In this document: positions 11,911-25,126 of the stretch, piece by piece
How positions within the stretch are numbered: the first letter of the stretch is position 1
How the letters are laid out: each line of letters begins with the position of its first letter
Origin: Bugula neritina
Lineage: Eukaryota > Bryozoa > Gymnolaemata > Cheilostomatida > Bugulidae
Assembly (NCBI GenBank): GCA_964035545.1
Contig: OZ037769.1
Location: 1,286,501 to 1,350,500 of the forward strand
Length of the DNA: 64,000 bases
Direction: 5' to 3'
Notes under the pieces: model-generated
What the model was told of the DNA's origin: nothing
Database searches by the model: none
The model's input: only the letters and a program-made list of their open reading frames with translations
Position numbers and translations under genes: made by a program

Positions 11911-14147
11911 ATGATGTTGACTAGAATATTGTTGTGTCTACTAGTTATACCACTTCTAGTAGTAAACTCTTACTCTCCAGGTATGTGTGTAGTGTGAGTA
12001 GCAAGAGTTAATACAGTATATTTTTTGTAACTAATGCTGAAAACAGTTCTTTGAAAACAATCAGCAATGTTTATGGTGATTATATGGCTGTAGGTTTTTG
12101 TTTGTTACCAGAGTTGTAAAAAAGGGGCAACTTTACAAAAACATATAGTTTTATTAGAAAGCAAAATAGAATATCAAAAGGGATCCCATAAACCAAACCT
12201 AGAGAATACAGAGTTTTATTATGTACTAAAGTCAGTATATGGGTAGAATGACTATACTTCTTTAGTTTTTCAATCAGTGTACAGCCTTAATGTAAAATAA
12301 TAGATACGCAACTGTTTTCATAATCACTAGACCAAATTTCTTTCGATCTCATTCACTTATGATAGTAAAATGGAAAAATGTTATTGTATGCTACTATATC
12401 AGTGAACCTAGCCAAAGAGAGGGCCACGCAGGCAAGCACTGCCTATGGTAATGGTGATGGGTATTCTGCAAACAAGGCAGTAGATGGGGACACTGACACA
12501 TATTTCTACAGTGCTGTGAAACCCGATGATTGGTGGAGAGTGGATTTTGATGATGTAATAATTGTTAGAAGAATAGTCATTGACACTGCAGCCAGTAAGT
12601 ATTGATCTCTGAAACCAAATAAAATTGTTTTCAAGTTAATACAAGTAATACCAGTAAGCCATCATTGTCAGCTCATATTGTTTTAATTGCTTCATAGGGG
12701 TTTCAGCTAATATTATATACATTTATATGAAATCGAAAAAAAATATGTATTTAAATTGAGGCAATGTCTATAAGCTTTTACTGCAAGTGTGAAAACTATA
12801 CTAACTTGGATGTTTAATGGTTAGACACTGAGATAATGGTTGACTATATTATAAGTGAAATATCATTAATATATAACGTAGTAGTTTACAATGCTATGTA
12901 TACTGTACGAAGTACACAGGCTCATGAGTTGTGTTGAATGCTTAGTTTGTGATGACAACATATTGTGAATGAGGCAGTATAGTTGAAAACAGTATAAAGC
13001 AAATTGCTTCTGCTAACACTATAGTGTTTTGGTAAAACAATTAGGGAAAATATATTATAAACTCTAGTTAAACATGTATCTTTGTACTTGGATCATTGAA
13101 CATGCAATGGTTTGATATTTCACACTATTTTGAAGACAACAGATCACACTGTATATCGTGAAATAGTAAAAAAGCACAATAATCCAATGCGTACAATCTC
13201 TGTATACTATTTTAAACCATAATTTCGTCCAACTTTTCTATTTTTAGCTCCAGCATTTACCGATGTCTTTATTCTATCCACTTCTATGATGGAACCCGCT
13301 GATGTACCTCACCCAGAGAGTTCAGACTGGAGAGTTCTACAGTCTGGAGTAACACGCACAGAAAGTGCTTTTTTATACCATATTCAAATTTGACTTTGCC
13401 CTAGATGAGAATGTAGAAGCTAGACACATTGCTCTCTACAGTTCTACTGGTGGACTACAGTTCAATGAGGTAGAGGTCTATGATGCAGGTGAGTGAAGTA
13501 GTTGCTGAAAATTAATTTACTGCCCAGAAATTTTTTACACCATTTTTTCTATCGATTTAGAGGTGGTTTTCAGTTGAAAAACTAGAACACTGTTTAATTA
13601 TTTGTATAATAACCTTAAATTTCATCAGGCTACAGTGTGTTAACATGTGTAATGTAGAGATTTTTATGTATGTTATTTACTAGCTATTTCTTGTAAGTTC
13701 TTAGTGTTTTCCTGCAAGTTTTATATATCAAAATGACCCTTAGAGTGTGCACTACAATTGCCACCCTATAGATTTCTACAGTTTTGATGTTTTCTACCCA
13801 TTTTCGGGCTATTTACATAAGCAGCTAGGGAAGTGCAACTCTTGTATTTTTATGCTTCCAAAATTCCTGGCTTTTGTCAGCCACAAAAAGATGAACAGTG
13901 AACTTTGACTTTGTGCATGACATCATGATATTATAATTAAAGCATGATTTCCTTCCATAATTTAAAATCTGTGAGCTTTTACTATAGGTGCACACTTGAG
14001 TGCTGCGCATAGACAAAAGGAGAGCAGTAAGTCTTACTTCAGAATCAAAGTCTGTCGTGGTTTTTTTACATAAAGAAGGTTTTTCAATCAGAAAAATATC
14101 TGAAAAAGGGGGCATGGCAAAGACAACCGCATATCAAATTATCAAGA

Positions 14148-14640
14148 AATTTATTGATTGATTGATTGATTGATTTTATTTCTATCACTAACATGATATA
14201 TATGTTGTGAAAAAAAAGTGTTAAATACTGATGCCTATGATATTAAAAATGGCAACGGTGTACTATATACATGGCTTAAAAATAGGAGTAAAAAGTCTCT
14301 GAGGCTAGAAGTTCAATTAACAAAAAGTATTGTACAAGTTTATTTAGCTTGAGTGCTGCCTGGCGTATAAAAGAATCTCTGCCCCAAGTGCTTCTGTATT
14401 TAATAATAATCTGTGCAGTTCATCTAGCTTGTAGCGTGCAGTTTGTGCATTGGTCAGTATGATGGCTGGCAGGGGAGCTCTTGAGTTTTTTCCTTTTTTT
14501 CTTGTTCTAAGTATTTCAGGGTCAACATTTTTAACTAGAGTTTTGAATTGTCAATTTCATATATCCTTCAGATAGTCTCTTTTAATAGAGGTTTTAACTT
14601 CCAGCAGAGAGTTAATGTCCATGTATGTTAGACTCGTCAC
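14148..14640 (-). mobile_element. LINE-like 3' fragment with (ATCA)n tail
   Basis: On the minus strand the fragment ends in AATAAAATCAATCAATCAATC (plus strand TTGA repeats at about 14153-14176), a tail of the kind left by CR1/L2-type retrotransposons. Upstream, the minus strand reads PLPAIILTNAQTARYKLDELH, resembling the start of LINE endonuclease domains (LTNARSLxNKxDEL). The rest is degenerate. The assignment is tentative. Confidence 0.4.
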
Positions 14641-14689
14641 ACCTCTTAGGTGGTATACATGAGGGGGAATAAGAGTAGCACCAGTAATA

Positions 14690-15590
14690 ACAACGGCTGC
14701 AATAGCTGCGCCATTATGTTAGCAGAGTTGTAAGAGCTATTGAAAACACAACCTCTCTCTATGGAGACTGGCAGTGTAGCAGACCGACCTCGAAGTGAAT
14801 GACCAAGAACTAGCACACCCAGAGATGACAAAATTCTCATTAGAATCAGCAAGAATTGGATTGCCACAAAACAAGTCGTGAGTTGGCAAAAGAATGGTCA
14901 GAATCAACAGGAACAACAGCTTGGACATCTCTGATAAGTCGAAGATTGCTGAGTCAAGGTCTATGTAACTGCAAAGCAAGAAGGAAGCCTCTACTGAGAA
15001 GCAACGAAAAAGCAGGCTACCGTGGGCCAGGGAGCATGCTAGTTGGACAATGAATGATTGGAAAAAAGTAATTTTTTCAGATGAATCCACATTTAAAATG
15101 AACAATCATGCAGGAAACTGTTTTGTTAGAAGATGCCAGTATGAGGAGTATAACCCCCAATGCATAGTTCCAACAATTAGGCACCCTATCAGTGTTATGT
15201 TCTGGGGTTGCATATAAACATCAATAAGTGTAAGTTGACTCAGTATTTGCTCTGGAATGATGAATGCCCAAAAATATATAGAAACCCTGAATGCTAAACT
15301 TCTTCCAACTATAAAAAAAAAAATTTCAAATAAAGTTTACATATTTCAAGATGACAATGCACCATGCAATCGGGCAAAAAACTGTTAAAGAGTGGATGAA
15401 AAGGCAGTGTGTCTCAATGCTTAGCTGGCCAGTACAAAGTCCCAACTTGAACCCAAAAGAAAATCTGTGTTCAAGAATGGCTAAAATAGTCTCCTCACAG
15501 AAGCCAATAACTAGGGTGACACTCATAGAGTATGTAATTCATGCATGGCATCATGTTGTGACTGAAGGCGAGTTGGAGAAGCTGTAGGAG
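14690..15590 (+). mobile_element. Degenerate Tc1-like transposase remnant
   Basis: Plus-strand frames give, in order, ETGSVADRPRSE, ISRRLLSQGLCNCKARRKPLL, MNDWKKVIFSDESTF, HPISVMFWGCI, FQDDNAPCNRAK and LSWPVQSPNLNPKENL. These are the helix-turn-helix and DDE catalytic blocks of Tc1/mariner transposases, with all three acidic positions (SDES, QDDN, PKEN) present. Frameshifts and an in-frame stop after WGCI break the frame, so it is inactive. Terminal repeats were not identified. It lies in the intron between FTP1 and FTP2 of receptor B, in an insertion (about 13663-15999) absent from A, C and D. Confidence 0.85.
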
Positions 15591-17370
15591 TCGATGCTTT
15601 GTCGATACCGACATGTGATTAAGAAAAAAAACTGGCCAACAAAATATTGACACTAAAATTTAAAACATTGTGTTGTAATGCTGCTATAAGGTGTAGAACA
15701 AATCACATATGATACTTTTTTAAAATTTTAAATAAAATAGCACTATGTAATACAGTACACACAAATTGTGAGAGCATCAATTAATTCCCATATATGCATA
15801 GTAGCGCATTGCTTCATCTAAATTTTGGAAAGAAATAAAAAGTGACACTAAAATAATTTATATCACTGAGAAAAAGAGATCTGAAGAATCATTTTGATAG
15901 GCACCATGTCTATGGAATTGTTTTTCTTATGTTGTAAAATTAGCTTGGAACATTGCAATACTGAAAAACAATAACGCATTCTTAAACTTTTCCATAGCAC
16001 TAAAATTTATATATTATTGAACGTAGCTTATTGTTGAATTGGCAACACATATGTGCTAGGTACATCGTTATACATCATTCTAATTACCATAATATATTAT
16101 AATGAGTTCACATTCAGTTATATATCTATCTTCTAGATGTGAGTAAAATAGTATTTGATTTAGACTACCGTTTCTTCCATGCTATAGCCTTAATTCTTAA
16201 TTATATATGATAGAATCATACCTATAAATATCACCTGTTGTTAATAGAAAATTTAAATTATGTGAAGTGCATTCATACACACCTATTAGACACTCCATCA
16301 AGTGGTTAGTTCATTAGTAGGACAGTATAATTCACTTACAGATTATTCTTACTATACTGCATCACTTACCAAAATGGTCACCTTATTCTGTAAACATAGG
16401 GAGAGGAAAATCTACTATATATATCAAACAATTTATAGCCTACACTACATGAATCAAGAGTGCATGCATAGTAAATAATCAAATATTCGTAAGATGGCAT
16501 TTTTTAGAACTGCTTATATACTTTTCAGTGAATATAGCAGAAGGAAGATATACATTCAGCAAGACTCATCTTAACATATACGTGGTTAGTGGGAAAGCAG
16601 TAGATGTAAACCCTAGGTCGTTTTATAGAAGTGAAGACAAACCTGATCAGTGGTGGAGAGTTAAACTGAATGAGACTGTATATGTTAGAGTACTAGCTAT
16701 TCGTAATAAAGATTGTGAGTATAATATTTTTGTTAATAATTTACAAAGCAGCTTATTTGCTACTTAATCAGAACTTGTATTAAAGAGTTGAAATAATTGC
16801 CCAACTATAGTTAGGGTAAATTTTAGGATAAGGTAGAGGCATATTTTAAAAAAAGAAAGATTACCATCGCAAAAGTGATAGAATGACATTTGTCGAACTA
16901 CTTTAAATATTTAGGAATCGGTTTTATTCAATTTAGTTAAGAGATTTAGGTTTCATTCTTTAAACGTAATGTAAATAGCTTTATCTTCTACTATTTTTAC
17001 TCTAAACACCCATAAGACTTTTGGGAAATAACATACAACTTTTTTTACGAACAATTCAATAAAATCCAATAAAATTCTTTTTTGTTTTACTTCAGCTGAG
17101 AGGTTTAAAGACGTATCAATCCTGTCATCAACACACTCCACAATAACAGAAGATCCAACACCTACAAGTTCAGAATGGACTCTGGTCATGTCTGGGATAT
17201 CACGAGAATCAGATAGAAGTTCTACAGAGCTTACATATAACTTTGATCTAACAAACGAGTTACAAACTAGACACATTGCTCTCTACAGCTCTAATAGTAT
17301 TGGACTGAGCATGCTAGAAGTTCAGATATTTGCATATGGTAAGTGGTTTAACGTTATATTTCATTTGTAC

Positions 17371-17392
17371 ATATATATATATATATATATAT
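17371..17392. repeat. (AT)n microsatellite
   Basis: AT run in the intron before the first FN3 exon of receptor B, the same position as the TA runs in A, C and D. Confidence 0.95.
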
Positions 17393-17573
17393 ACACTCAC
17401 AGAAGTTTATAGTCGCTATCCCTGTGAGAAACTCCTGATGGAAAGGGTTTTTGGTAAAATTGGCTGAAAGCTTATTTAATTGAAACTATCATTGAAATTA
17501 AGGGTTGACAGAAAGGGATTGCTTTATAGTTTACGGATGTTTAAACAAAACACTTTCCATTGGTTGTTTTTAG

Positions 17574-20500
17574 ACTTGATGCTTACATGGCAAGACTCTT
17601 CAGCGATGTTGGCAGCAACCAGTAGTTCATGTTTGACTCTCACATGGACACGACCAGATGCAGAATTTGGTGAAATATCTAATTATAGAGTTAGTATTTA
17701 TATTACTTGTATTTACTATACTATCCATTCTCTTAAAACAATTCAAAGTTAGTTCAAGTTTATTCAAATACATGAGAATTTATGTTTAGTACAAGTGTAC
17801 TTCACAAAATGACTGGACTATCACAGAGAACACCAAGTTACAGACACAGATATGTGGATATTCCCATTCTTCAGATGTACAGTGTGAGCTGGAAGCATGG
17901 AACAGTCATCAGTACAGTTCAATTACTACTTCTGTAGTTCAAACCCTCTGTCTAGGTATGGCTTGACATATAGAAGTCATTTGGGCAATTTGTTTTTTAT
18001 GTAACAAAGGTCTGATTATTAGTATAATTTGATTATTTTATCTGACATTATTATTACAATGAACGTATAGTAAAACTAGCTATTCAAACTTTTCCAGGTA
18101 TTTTCCTATATTAAAAGTATGTTTTATATAAAGAATGTCAACATAATTAGTTATTTCAGTTCCTATTAGAAAATACCTAAGTTTGTTACAAACATGCTTC
18201 AAATAATTTAATTAGAAGCCAAATTTATTTCAGCTCCTTCAAAGCCAACAGCAGTTAAATTAACAAGCGCCACACCAGTTAGAATGGTGAGAGATGGTAA
18301 AGTTCAACTACTGTATTCTGTACAGTGGACTGTAAGTATTATTGGATAAAGTGTAATGTTAAGATTTTCGTTTGATAGTCACAAAATGACGATTTGGATA
18401 CTGCCCATTCCAAAACACTTCATTTATAAGAAAATGTTTTCAACATGCTCAAATTTTGTATACATACTATAGCAAACTTACATAAATATACTTGTAAAAG
18501 TAAAATAAATTATTATAGTTCAATAATGACTTAACATATAGCTATTTTTGTCAAAACCAGTTAGAATAAATTTAGAAAACATTATAGAACAGTGAAGGAA
18601 TTCTTCCATTTAGCACATATTTTTATTTCCCTCTTTGGTCTTTTTAATGAGGTAATGATTCACAATTGTATATTTCCATTTCTTGTTTTAGGCACCCCAA
18701 AGTTCAAACTGTGAAAGTCTAACAGGATATGATGTAAGATATCCAACAACTGAATCTACACCTACACAAGTCAGTAGTACCAGTACTAGCATACTGACAG
18801 ATGGTGATGTGGAGATAACTTTCTCTGTTAGAGCTAAGAATAATGATGACCTCTACTCAGAATATGAGACACTTGTGTTTACATCTGATAAATTAGGTAA
18901 GATTTACCTGCAAATTGCTGTTTTGGTACCATCAAATTAATTATGCATAACAAATAATTTGCCCATGTTAGTTTGTTGTGAATTGAAAACAAAACTCATT
19001 CAAAACCTTCTTTTTTAAAAGGTCCAATTTGGAACGGTACTTCCCAGCTTCTTATCCACCCATCTAGTAGTGAGTGTGTCTTTCTATCCTGGACTCTACC
19101 AGATTATTCAAATGGTGATATACAAAAGTATGAGGTGAGATATTCTCATTCTATATAGATTTTGTGTTAAACATTTTTTTTGTAATTCTGTATCATTCCG
19201 CTGACTAATAAAAGAGTTTTCAGTTCTTATTGAAATGTTTCTAGATCAAGTGTACAGGTCAAACAGACTGGACAGAGGTTGAGTCATTTAAACTGGACAC
19301 ACTTGCCTGTGGACTTTCTCCAGACACAGAAGTAGAGTGTACAGTGAGAGCATGGAATGAACAGACATTCAGTGATGTCATTACATCGGATAAAATCAAG
19401 ACTTACTGTTCAGGTATCTTTTTATAAAATACATTATTCTGTATATTCATATTTTATTGTCTTGCAAACATATTTCTGTAGGCAAATGATAAAAAGAGTC
19501 GAAAGACATGTATTAGTTTATGAGATTGTTTCAGGTGAAGATTGTATGATTTGTAATCGCCGACTTTATTACAGCTTCTACGTCTCCAGGAAGTATTCAG
19601 TTCAATGACAAAGGTTTAAAAACAGATAGTAGCAGAAAAAGAAGGGAATATCTCATTACTTGGCAGGTCTGTGTATATAGTTTATCAAATAATAATGTAA
19701 CAGAGAACTATAATGTCGCGTATTATATCCAATGCAAGTGTCCTTTTAAATTAAAGAAGCTATCCTTTTTTTAATCAAAAAGTTTACTTACCATGTTTAA
19801 AGAAATAAAAAGGTTTATTGTTTTTGTATTATAATGCAATATCAGCATACTGATAGTTTACCTTGTTACATAACAGGCTCCATCTACAATAAACTGTGAC
19901 AGTATAGCAGAGTATGAGATAAGATTTCCAACATCCTTTTCTGATATAATAACAATGACCTCTAGAAGTATGACAGTGTATACAGAAGGTGATGTAGAGG
20001 TCAGCTTCTGGGTGAGAGCTGTGAACAATGCTGGAAATATATCTGAACCTCGTATTAGAACTATTACTACTGCTACTTTCAGTAAATCATTTTATTAAAT
20101 GTATGTAAGAAACACATCTCTTTTAATATAGGCATTTGTATTATATATATTATATTAAATTTATGCAAGAACAAATTGGTTTTCATTAATATATGTTAAA
20201 TAATCTAACAATAATATAATATGAATATGCGACTTAGTAATAAATCTTGTTGATTAAGGCATTAACATATTTATTCATATAAATCATAGTTTATAAATCA
20301 ACGTTTATTTATGAATATTTTGATGCCTAAGTCAACGATAGTTAATACCTAGTCACTTAGTATGCTTTAATTGATATATGCTTTAGTGTATTGCAGCCAA
20401 CAGTTGCTTTATTAATTATTCCTCAAAAAGTTGCTAAAATGCTGTTACTTTTTACAAAGAGGTATTATACATTTATTTGCAATAGTTTCAAGCATTTTAC

Positions 20501-22467
20501 TTACAATCATAATTATATTAATGATAGACTAAACATTCCTTACAAATCTTTCATCATTCTGAATTTTATGTGCAAAATGAATCATTTTTAAATAATGTAT
20601 TGTCATAAAAATCACAAAATTAATTTCCTTGTGTACACAACTCTTCATCTCAAAATGTTTCTAGGGCCCCAGATAGCACCACGAGATTTCCAGTTGAAAG
20701 TTATCAACTCAAGTTGTATAAGGTTGTCATGGCAACTACCAAAATATCCTAATGGACCAATCACACAGTATGAGGTAAATATTTAAATAACAAATATGTA
20801 CATATGTATGTACATTAGATATTTATTATAATGTTTGGTGATGCTTGATACTTCAAAAATGTAGTTGGTATTATATACTTTAAATTAATTATCTCATTTT
20901 TTGTTCACTCTAAAAGAGTCATAAATAAAACCAAAACTTGTGACTCATTGTAGTACAAGTGTACTGGACACAGTGACTGGCCCATTGTTGATAAGGCAAC
21001 TCTTGACTCTGTGGAATGTGGATATTTAGCCAATCAGCTGGTAGAATGTGAGATATTTGCTAGAAATAGCAAAGGAAAGAGTGATAGTGCCAGAAAGGAT
21101 ATAAGAATTGTCTGCGCAGGTAAACTATCAATTGTCAAATTATTACAACTCTTCCTGTTTGCGGTAAGTATCAGGAACTGTAATAAGTGTAATTCAAGTC
21201 CTTCAAATTGTCTGGATAGAATATTTAGTGTTATTAGAGTAAATCTATATTGACAATAATGTGATGTAACTATTCAATGATGTAATATAACTTCTTCTCA
21301 TAACATATTTCAGCCCCAGAGTTCCCCCTTGACTTGTCTCCATACATCCTAGAAGTATCTTCCATCAACTCTGATGGTCTGGCAGAACTCAATTTGACTC
21401 TATTAACTTCCTCAGTGGTAAGTTTAGTTTAAAGTAGTAAACCAATCTTCAAATTGCTGCCTATGAATAGTAACTTTATTTTTGCAAAATATTGTGTATG
21501 CAAACTTGAGTAAAGTTATCCAAGAAAACCTTCTATGGTATACAGAAGTTAAAACACTTTTATTTAAATGCTTTTCTTTTTATGCAATTTTATCGACTCA
21601 TAATCAGTCGTATTCTATGACAAGTTAAATAAGCCTATATACTTTGTGTTTTAAAAGCAAAACATAACTTTAATTTGCTCTCAATTTTCACAGATCAGAA
21701 TAAACTGTGCCTCACTCACAAGTCTAGAGTATAAACTCAGTGATCAAGACAACTACACGAATGCTGGAGAATTTATTTATGGACTACAACCCTACACTAA
21801 CTACACTCTGCATATCAGAGCTACTAATAATGAGCATTTTACTCAGAATCTAACTTGGATATTGCTGACAAAACAGCTGGGTAATTATTGTTTAAATTTA
21901 CTAAATATCAATAATATATTGTATACACATATTATGTTGTGTTGAACTGGGCTCTTTAAGTATATTTATAAAAGATATTTATTTGTTTTCAATCATGTAT
22001 CTACCAACATGGCTTGATCTGATATACTATCTTTACCATCTTAGCTCCAAGTGATTCTCCAAAAATAATAACAGGAATTGAAGCCAGCTGTGTAAATTTA
22101 ACCATTTCTCCACCTGAGCATCCTAATGGACTTTTAACGCATTACTCAGTAAGTTGTAAACTAAAATGAGGGTTTTAAGAGCTTTAATAATTTTCAACAT
22201 TAAAGTGGCAATAAAACAGTGTTATTAATCATGTTTTCAAAATGCCTTCTCTTCTATAGTATGCATGTGACGAGGTGAACATAGGAATAGATGAGAATCT
22301 CACCAAAGTTGTTGATAGCATATCTGTGAGTTATAACGGGGAGAAGGAAACTAAACTCTCACTCTGTAACCTGACTTCAGCAACCAGAATTAGATGTACA
22401 GTAAGAGCTGTGAACAGTGCTGGAGAAAGTCCAGTCGTAGTGGTAGATGAATACACCAAGCTGAAAC
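17574..22467 (+). other. Receptor B array of seven fibronectin type III domains
   Basis: Same two-exon-per-domain layout as receptor A (pairs starting 17574/17790, 18234/18692, 19022/19245, 19575/19877, 20665/20954, 21314/21694, 22045/22260), all open in frame. Typical cores include [34 protein letters not shown] and [12 protein letters not shown]. Confidence 0.8.
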
Positions 22468-22896
22468 GTGAGTAGCCATATTTAACCAGGTAATTGCTTG
22501 GAAAACACATTAAAGATAAAAAAATTTGAGGATAAATTTGACGGAGAAAACATTGAAGGATGAATTTGAATTTTAATTTTATCTTCTTGGCAGAAGAGTC
22601 TGTGTAAAATATGCAGAAAACAACAGAAGTGACTGTCACACTTTTGTTATTTATTCATCTCAAGTCAAAGCAAGGTCTTGTTCAGACACTATTGACAGTT
22701 TTTTCATATGTTGCCAAAATATGGTTTACTACGTAGTATATGCTGTTTTATAAGTATTTTTGTTTCTTAAGTTAATTAAAAGACCATCATTTACATTGAT
22801 TATTTATTGCAGAATATTTTATTTAGATATATAAAGCAAGTTTAATGACAAAGAAATGATGTCAAAATTTAAAGGTTTACTATAATTCTATTCCAG

Positions 22897-24042
22897 TAAA
22901 AGATGGATATGATACCATAACAGAAATACCATCATCTTCTCCTGGAGAATCACTTTCGTTAACTATTTCCACACCTTTGTTTGAGAATGGAGAAGTGAGG
23001 TTTGTCTAGTCTATATATAAAACACAAATTTACATGATGTGATAGTAATTGACAGGAAATGTCAGTTAAACACTTATCCAAAGATCGCAATGATTGTAAT
23101 TTTCTTTTGCAGCAAATACCAAATAGTTCTCCAACAACAGTCTCATCAGAACAGAAAGAAGAGAGATTTCTCATTAGAAAGTGACGGATGTAACTCAACT
23201 CAACTATTCAGCTACTCTGTATCTCAAGAGAAAGGGTTAACATGTTACATAACAGCAGAGATAGATGTAGAGACTGATGGTGAAACAACATTCAATATTG
23301 GTGATGGTAAAACATATGGTGGATATAAGAATGTGGATCTGGTTCCTGGAGCAGACTACTTCTTGGTGGTTGTAGCAGTTGTCACAGGGGAGGTACGATT
23401 AGGCATCAAAAAACACAAAGAAATTCAAATGTGTTTAGTAAGGAATAAGATTAGGGCTTGCTTGTTTGACTTTCAACATAGTTTGAAACGTGATTGGTTG
23501 AAAATGGTTTTGATAAACATTAGTCTCCGTAAAACATATGTTTATTATCTACTATAAAACATGTTGATATTATTTTACAGACTCTATTTAATTTTAATTT
23601 CATGAACTTGAATCTCTTTAAATGAAATACCATATTTAAACTTTTTAGTATGGTTCTGCTTTTTTTACAGAATTCAAATCGAAGTTTCATTCAATTCTTC
23701 CCTCACACAAGCGTCACAGGTAACTATTCAACAATTGTTATGTTGTTCTTCTTTTACTACAATTGTAGAAATTGGATGACATTATTAATATTATTATTTG
23801 TTTTTGTTTTAAATAGTCAACTAACCAATAAACTAATCAATAAACTAATTAATCAACTAGTTATTCAACTTTGCTAGTAAATGCTTTATAATCTCCCTTA
23901 TCACAGCTCCAGCTGAAGTAAGATCTACTGTACCACCACCTCCACCTAAGTGTAGAACAGGATGCGTAGTTGGAATAGTCATGAGTCTGATAGTTTGTCT
24001 GACTGTAGGTGCCGCAGTTGCTGGATTTGTAATATTTCGAAG
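22897..24042 (+). other. Receptor B RKKR segment and transmembrane helix
   Basis: Exons 22897-22999, 23113-23392 and 23671-23719 match the membrane-proximal segment of A, including [10 protein letters not shown]. There is no sushi exon. Exon 23907-24042 follows with a Pro-rich stalk ([10 protein letters not shown]) and a helix [20 protein letters not shown] ending in VIFRR. The PTP-type helix is unrelated in sequence to the Val-rich helix of the tail-type copies. Confidence 0.75.
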
Positions 24043-25126
24043 GTAAGGCTAACAGTTATTTTGATAGTAAATTAATGTTAAACTACAGGATTAATGAAAA
24101 GACATCATTCTCCTTTGTATAGCTACATAACATTATACTCTTCAAATTTGCACTTAATTTACATCATATGTACTTCATGCAATATAGATTACAGTTAGAA
24201 ATGTGTAGCCAATATTCTTATACCATATATTTTAGGAGACAGGCCAAAGGTTCGAATGAAGGAGTGTCACCTGCTCTTTCATTAGGTAATAAAAAGTCGT
24301 CTAGCAATTTTGAATAAAACCAATTATTTTTATTCGTTTATATAGCTAGTTTTCTGATGCTAGTCAAATTGAAATTAGAAAATATTCTAACAGAGATTGC
24401 TTGTAGTTATGACATTTCATAGTTTGAAAAAAAAAATATGACCAAAAGTTGAAAGTTTGCATCAAATTTCAAAATAAACCTGCAAAATTCATCCTAAACC
24501 TATGTTTTGGATTACAGAAGCAAAAATGTTTTTGTTTAGTTTCAGTATCAGAGGTCTCACCAGCTTTAGAAGGGCCGTCAACATCTCCTCAACAACCTGC
24601 CCCATCATCACCAGAGAATGAGGCTATCCCAGTGTCTCAACTAGCTCAGTATATTACAGAGAAGCTAATGAATGATATACTGGAACAGTACAAGGTAAAC
24701 CCCATGCTTTATATTCATATTTGCCAGTAGCAAACTGTTTAGTTTATTCATACACTTAAATCTGATGCATTTATTTGTTACAAATTCTTTCTACTAGAAA
24801 CTTAAAATGTGTACTCTAGAATTCAAATAAGCTTTGTGTGTTTGTATGACGGTATAGGTAGGAGAAAAACACATCATATATAGTAGAGAAAATAAAACAG
24901 GAAAATGTTTTATAAATGTAATATGGTTATTTTTATTAAATAATTTTTGAACCAAGTCAAAAAGCTGTTACTCTACTAATAAAAGATTCAATAGACACAC
25001 TCTTTAATGCTTATATTTGGCAAGCTGGTAAAGCTGTGCATTCTTGTAAAAACATATGATCAAGTAACTACCAGTAAGCTCACAGTCAGTAGGTTTGTTT
25101 TGCTCACAATATGATGATTAATTCAG

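Larger units (their letters stand above)
11911..17338 (+). other. Receptor B signal peptide and two fucolectin-like domains
   Basis: Signal peptide exon 11911-11980, then FTP1 (12403-12594, 13248-13488) and FTP2 (16529-16714, 17096-17338). FTP1 shows [26 protein letters not shown] and DDWWRVDFDD, the classic fucolectin N-terminal half. Its second exon has the +1 frameshift near 13369. The intron between FTP1 and FTP2 is swollen by transposable elements. The intron before exon 12403 is shortened against C and D. Confidence 0.75.

Noticed and set aside
13825-14115. Minus-strand 96-residue open frame
   Set aside because: It sits in the transposon-filled intron of B without recognisable motif or conserved counterpart; treated as chance or degraded repeat.
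14153-14176. CRISPR-like or other ordered short repeats (TTGA array)
   Set aside because: A four-base tandem tail without spacers, explained as a retrotransposon tail; the window is eukaryotic.
24540-24546. Alternative acceptor six bases upstream of exon 24546
   Set aside because: Both acceptors keep frame and differ by two residues; the downstream TTTCAG looks stronger, so no separate isoform is claimed.
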